Assembly: GCA_018830685.1 (NCBI GenBank)
Contig: JAHJRR010000041.1
Span: 1-5,341, forward strand
DNA: 5,341 nt
Source: Nanobdellota archaeon
GTDB taxonomy: Archaea > Nanobdellota > Nanobdellia > Pacearchaeales > GW2011-AR1
Direction of reading: 5' to 3'
Below, one piece after another: positions 4,026-5,341 of this stretch (position 1 is the stretch's first letter; each line of letters starts with the position of its first letter). The position numbers and the translations under genes are program-made. The notes under the pieces were generated by a model. That model made no database searches. It was given only the letters and a program-made list of their open reading frames with translations, and was not told the DNA's origin.

Positions 4026-4881
4026 TAATTCCTTTTAGAATAGTTTTCATATCCCAATCGTGGTCTTGGGAAGTTATCATAAAAGTTTTTGCAATATTAA
4101 ACAAATCTTCTTTTGATAGTTCTGCAATAACCTTTTCATTAGGGTTTGCCTTTCTTCCCATAAGTGATTTCCCCCCGTTATCTTTTAATGATTTTATCCA
4201 AATACAAAAATAAACCATTCCTTGATAACCAACAGCCCTTTGTTTATGTTTTATTTGTATTTCTGTAAAAAATTTATCATTCATTCTTTTTATGAAAAGA
4301 GGGGCATTTTCTTCAAAGTATTCAAAATTTTCAGAAATCGTTTTATTTAATGGTTTTCTCTTAACAGAATATTGGGCTTCAATATCAATTTTTTCTTTAT
4401 TGAAATCTAAAAGTTCTTTTATCTCTTCCTTTGAAATGACATTATTTGTCATAGCCATCTCAAATAAATCTGCAAGCCCATACATAACATAAGTTTTATT
4501 GTCTTTATGCTCCTTGATTATTAATATTTGTCCGTGTTTTTCAAATATCTCTTTTAATTTTTCCTTAAAATCTTTTCTTTGAATTTCTTCAGTTTCTTCA
4601 AAAAATTCAGTTAATTCTTGGATTAAAGGAGCTGGCTTAAATTCCCTAAAATAATCTTCAATAAGTGCCTTCTTTTTTTGTCTATTCTTCTTCATTCCTC
4701 TAAACTTATCCCACAAAGTATCAAAGGGCATAAAATAAGAAATCTGCCATTCAATATAATCCGATTCAGAAAGTTTATCTTCTGTTTTAAGAGGTTCTCC
4801 AAATTCATTTTTTCTTCTTTTTACTCTCGCTCTTCCTGTTGAGGTAGTTAAAGGCAATTCATATTTCAGTGTGTTTGACAT
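4015..4881 (-). CDS. Unrecognised 288-residue protein, candidate restriction partner of the methyltransferase
   Basis: I do not recognise a family. The protein is soluble-looking and rich in Lys and Glu, with a basic stretch GRARVKRRK (16-24), another at 62-71 (GMKKNRQKKK), and a helical acidic region at about 85-115. The C-terminal half has KIDIEAQYSVKRK (164-176) and FFTEIQIKHKQ (204-214), followed by a hydrophobic strand, GMVYFCIWIK. The Q209-I-K211 on a likely strand could be a QxK nuclease half-motif as in Mrr-type enzymes, but this is weak. Position supports a restriction role: it converges on the gamma methyltransferase with an 11-base overlap of the ends and has its own promoter. The start at 4881 is the first ATG and has a TATA-like element about 27 bases upstream. 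Alternatives are an inhibitor, an accessory defence protein or a viral gene. Confidence 0.6.
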   Translation of the reverse strand: MSNTLKYELPLTTSTGRARVKRRKNEFGEPLKTEDKLSESDYIEWQISYFMPFDTLWDKFRGMKKNRQKKKALIEDYFREFKPAPLIQELTEFFEETEEIQRKDFKEKLKEIFEKHGQILIIKEHKDNKTYVMYGLADLFEMAMTNNVISKEEIKELLDFNKEKIDIEAQYSVKRKPLNKTISENFEYFEENAPLFIKRMNDKFFTEIQIKHKQRAVGYQGMVYFCIWIKSLKDNGGKSLMGRKANPNEKVIAELSKEDLFNIAKTFMITSQDHDWDMKTILKGIIKD

Positions 4882-4902
4882 AAAAAAGTTAAGAAAAAGC
4901 CA

Positions 4903-4914
4903 TTTTAATATCTT
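4903..4914 (-). promoter_or_regulatory. TATA-like promoter of the 288-residue gene
   Basis: On the minus strand this reads AAGATATTAAAA, centred about 27 bases before the ATG at 4881. The spacing suits a leaderless archaeal mRNA. No ribosome binding site is seen. The match is weaker than the other promoters in the window. Confidence 0.45.
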
Positions 4915-4943
4915 TCTGAAAGAATTTTCGCCTTTTTTGACGA

Positions 4944-4966
4944 CTTACTTTTTAGAAAAAAGTAAG
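4944..4966. repeat. Perfect 10-base-pair hairpin
   Basis: CTTACTTTTT (4944-4953) and AAAAAGTAAG (4957-4966) are exact complements around a three-base loop. It lies upstream of both flanking genes as they are oriented, so it is not a simple terminator for either of them. Confidence 0.7.
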
Positions 4967-5037
4967 CAAAAAGCGCGCGCTTCCCACCCAAAATAGGAGA
5001 TTTAAATTTTCTTAACGCAGAAGAAAAAACTCCTTCA

Positions 5038-5090
5038 AAAAATCAAAGATTTTTCTCGGTGCTGTCTTGCAGACTTTCGGCATAAATGCC
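5038..5090. repeat. Three consecutive small perfect hairpins
   Basis: AAAAATC/GATTTTT (5038-5044 and 5048-5054), GTCT/AGAC (5064-5067 and 5071-5074, loop TGC) and GGCA/TGCC (5079-5082 and 5087-5090, loop TAAA) follow each other with short spacers. Confidence 0.55.
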
Positions 5091-5106
5091 TCACACGACT
5101 TAACAA

Positions 5107-5207
5107 TGGTTAAAGAGTTCGGACTTGCAGTCCTCTCCCAAATTTAGTTTTCAGCTCGTCACTTCACTTCGTTCCGTTCCAGAGGAAAACTAAACTTTCC
5201 TTAACCA
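5107..5207. repeat. Branched inverted-repeat structure, about 100 bases
   Basis: TGGTTAA (5107-5113) pairs with TTAACCA (5201-5207). The enclosed sequence forms two arms: GGACT/AGTCC (5121-5125 and 5129-5133, loop TGC, extended by GAG/CTC) and TTTAGTTTTC/GAAAACTAAA (5143-5152 and 5185-5194). This predicts a three-way junction in DNA or RNA. It lacks tRNA T-loop features. A small RNA, an attachment-like site or a non-autonomous repeat are all possible. Confidence 0.5.
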
Positions 5208-5250
5208 AATGTTATATGAAATAATCTTTTTGGGTCTTTAGATACAAAAC

Positions 5251-5260
5251 TTTTTATATT
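5251..5260 (+). promoter_or_regulatory. TATA-like promoter of the acetyltransferase gene
   Basis: TTTTTATATT, preceded by an A-rich stretch (ACAAAAC), is centred about 25 bases before the ATG at 5281. This is the spacing for a leaderless archaeal transcript. Confidence 0.6.
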
Positions 5261-5280
5261 CTGATAAATCTTATTAACTT

Positions 5281-5341
5281 ATGACCTTAAAATTCAAAAA
5301 TCAACTTAAAGGCAAGAGATTAATTTTGAAAAGGACAAAAC
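5281..5341 (+). CDS. 5' end of a GNAT-family N-acetyltransferase (RimJ/RimL-like), partial
   Basis: Twenty codons are visible before the window ends. They encode a start followed by LKGKRLILKRTK (residues 9-20), the first strand typical of RimJ/RimL-type GNAT enzymes ('L.G.RLILR'). These transfer acetyl groups from acetyl-CoA to protein N-termini, tRNA-bound or small amines. The acetyl-CoA motif lies outside the window, so the call rests on this opening strand alone. The start is supported by a TATA-like element about 25 bases upstream. It marks the right edge of the island. Confidence 0.55.
   Translation, partial: MTLKFKNQLKGKRLILKRTK

Larger units (their letters stand above)
4882..5280. 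other. Non-coding, hairpin-dense intergenic region, right flank of the island
   Basis: Apart from the two promoters at its ends, no gene is supported. The region carries many perfect inverted repeats in about 270 bases: 4944-4966, 5038-5054, 5064-5074, 5079-5090, 5121-5133 and 5143-5194, the last two enclosed by 5107-5113/5201-5207. A CG-rich GCGCGCGC run sits at 4973-4980. A stretch at 5155-5180 repeats TTC-containing triplets in a CACTTCACTTCGTTCCGTTC pattern. The composition differs from both flanking genes and looks like accumulated intergenic repeat elements or a structured RNA. Confidence 0.6.

Noticed and set aside
4022..4492. Two plus-strand frames of 63 and 66 codons
   Set aside because: Both are complements of the 288-residue gene, which is longer and has a promoter at the right distance.
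5008..5147. About 44 open codons on the minus strand across the hairpin cluster
   Set aside because: The only ATG gives a 23-residue product and the frame simply runs through the inverted repeats; no family or promoter support.
5060..5207. Possible tRNA or tRNA-like gene
   Set aside because: A cysteine-like anticodon loop can be imagined on the minus strand around 5121-5133, but there is no consistent acceptor stem, D-arm or GTTCRA T-loop, and the anticodon stem fails at the outer pairs.
1..5341. Insertion sequence or transposon ends bounding the island
   Set aside because: No transposase fragment, no matching terminal repeats between the two flanks and no target duplication could be found by eye.

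Overview
The window looks like a piece of a low-GC archaeal chromosome, probably from a small-genome lineage such as DPANN (inference). The strongest sign is the promoter style. Five start sites are preceded by an archaeal TATA-like element. Four of these sit about 25-28 bases before the ATG, with no Shine-Dalgarno sequence, as expected for leaderless transcripts. The fifth (2844-2851) also has a textbook BRE directly upstream. A small AbrB-like gene of archaeal style fits the same picture.

Layout. Positions 2-85 are the 3' end of what looks like an amino-acid-kinase-family gene (UMP kinase or isopentenyl phosphate kinase type). Positions 86-410 are non-coding and full of short hairpins. Positions 411-1614 hold a tight three-gene minus-strand operon: two ThsB-like TIR (MTH538/DUF1863) proteins followed by a small RipA/8xMP-like membrane protein, joined by two 4-base ATGA overlaps. 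An 89-base divergent promoter region separates it from a plus-strand group: a short beta-class DNA methyltransferase (1704-2357), a 52-residue AbrB-like regulator (2383-2541), and a double-CxxC zinc-ribbon gene cut by an in-frame TAA (2543-2818). A second, gamma-class adenine methyltransferase (2889-4025) has its own promoter and overlaps tail to tail with an unrecognised 288-residue gene (4015-4881, minus). Positions 4882-5280 are again non-coding and hairpin-rich. A GNAT acetyltransferase gene begins at 5281.

How it may work together (inference). This reads as a compact defence island between two ordinary genes. The minus-strand operon is a candidate Thoeris-like abortive-infection system: TIR proteins would make an NAD-derived signal and the membrane protein would be the effector. 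No SIR2-SLOG or TM-macro ThsA is present, so the effector would be unlike those of the type I and II systems. The right half resembles a restriction-modification locus: two methyltransferases, a possible DNA-binding regulator, and an unknown gene in the position where a restriction enzyme would be expected. The six-base palindrome GGTACC occurs three times, only between genes; two copies bracket the promoter of the second methyltransferase, which suggests an operator or self-methylation control.
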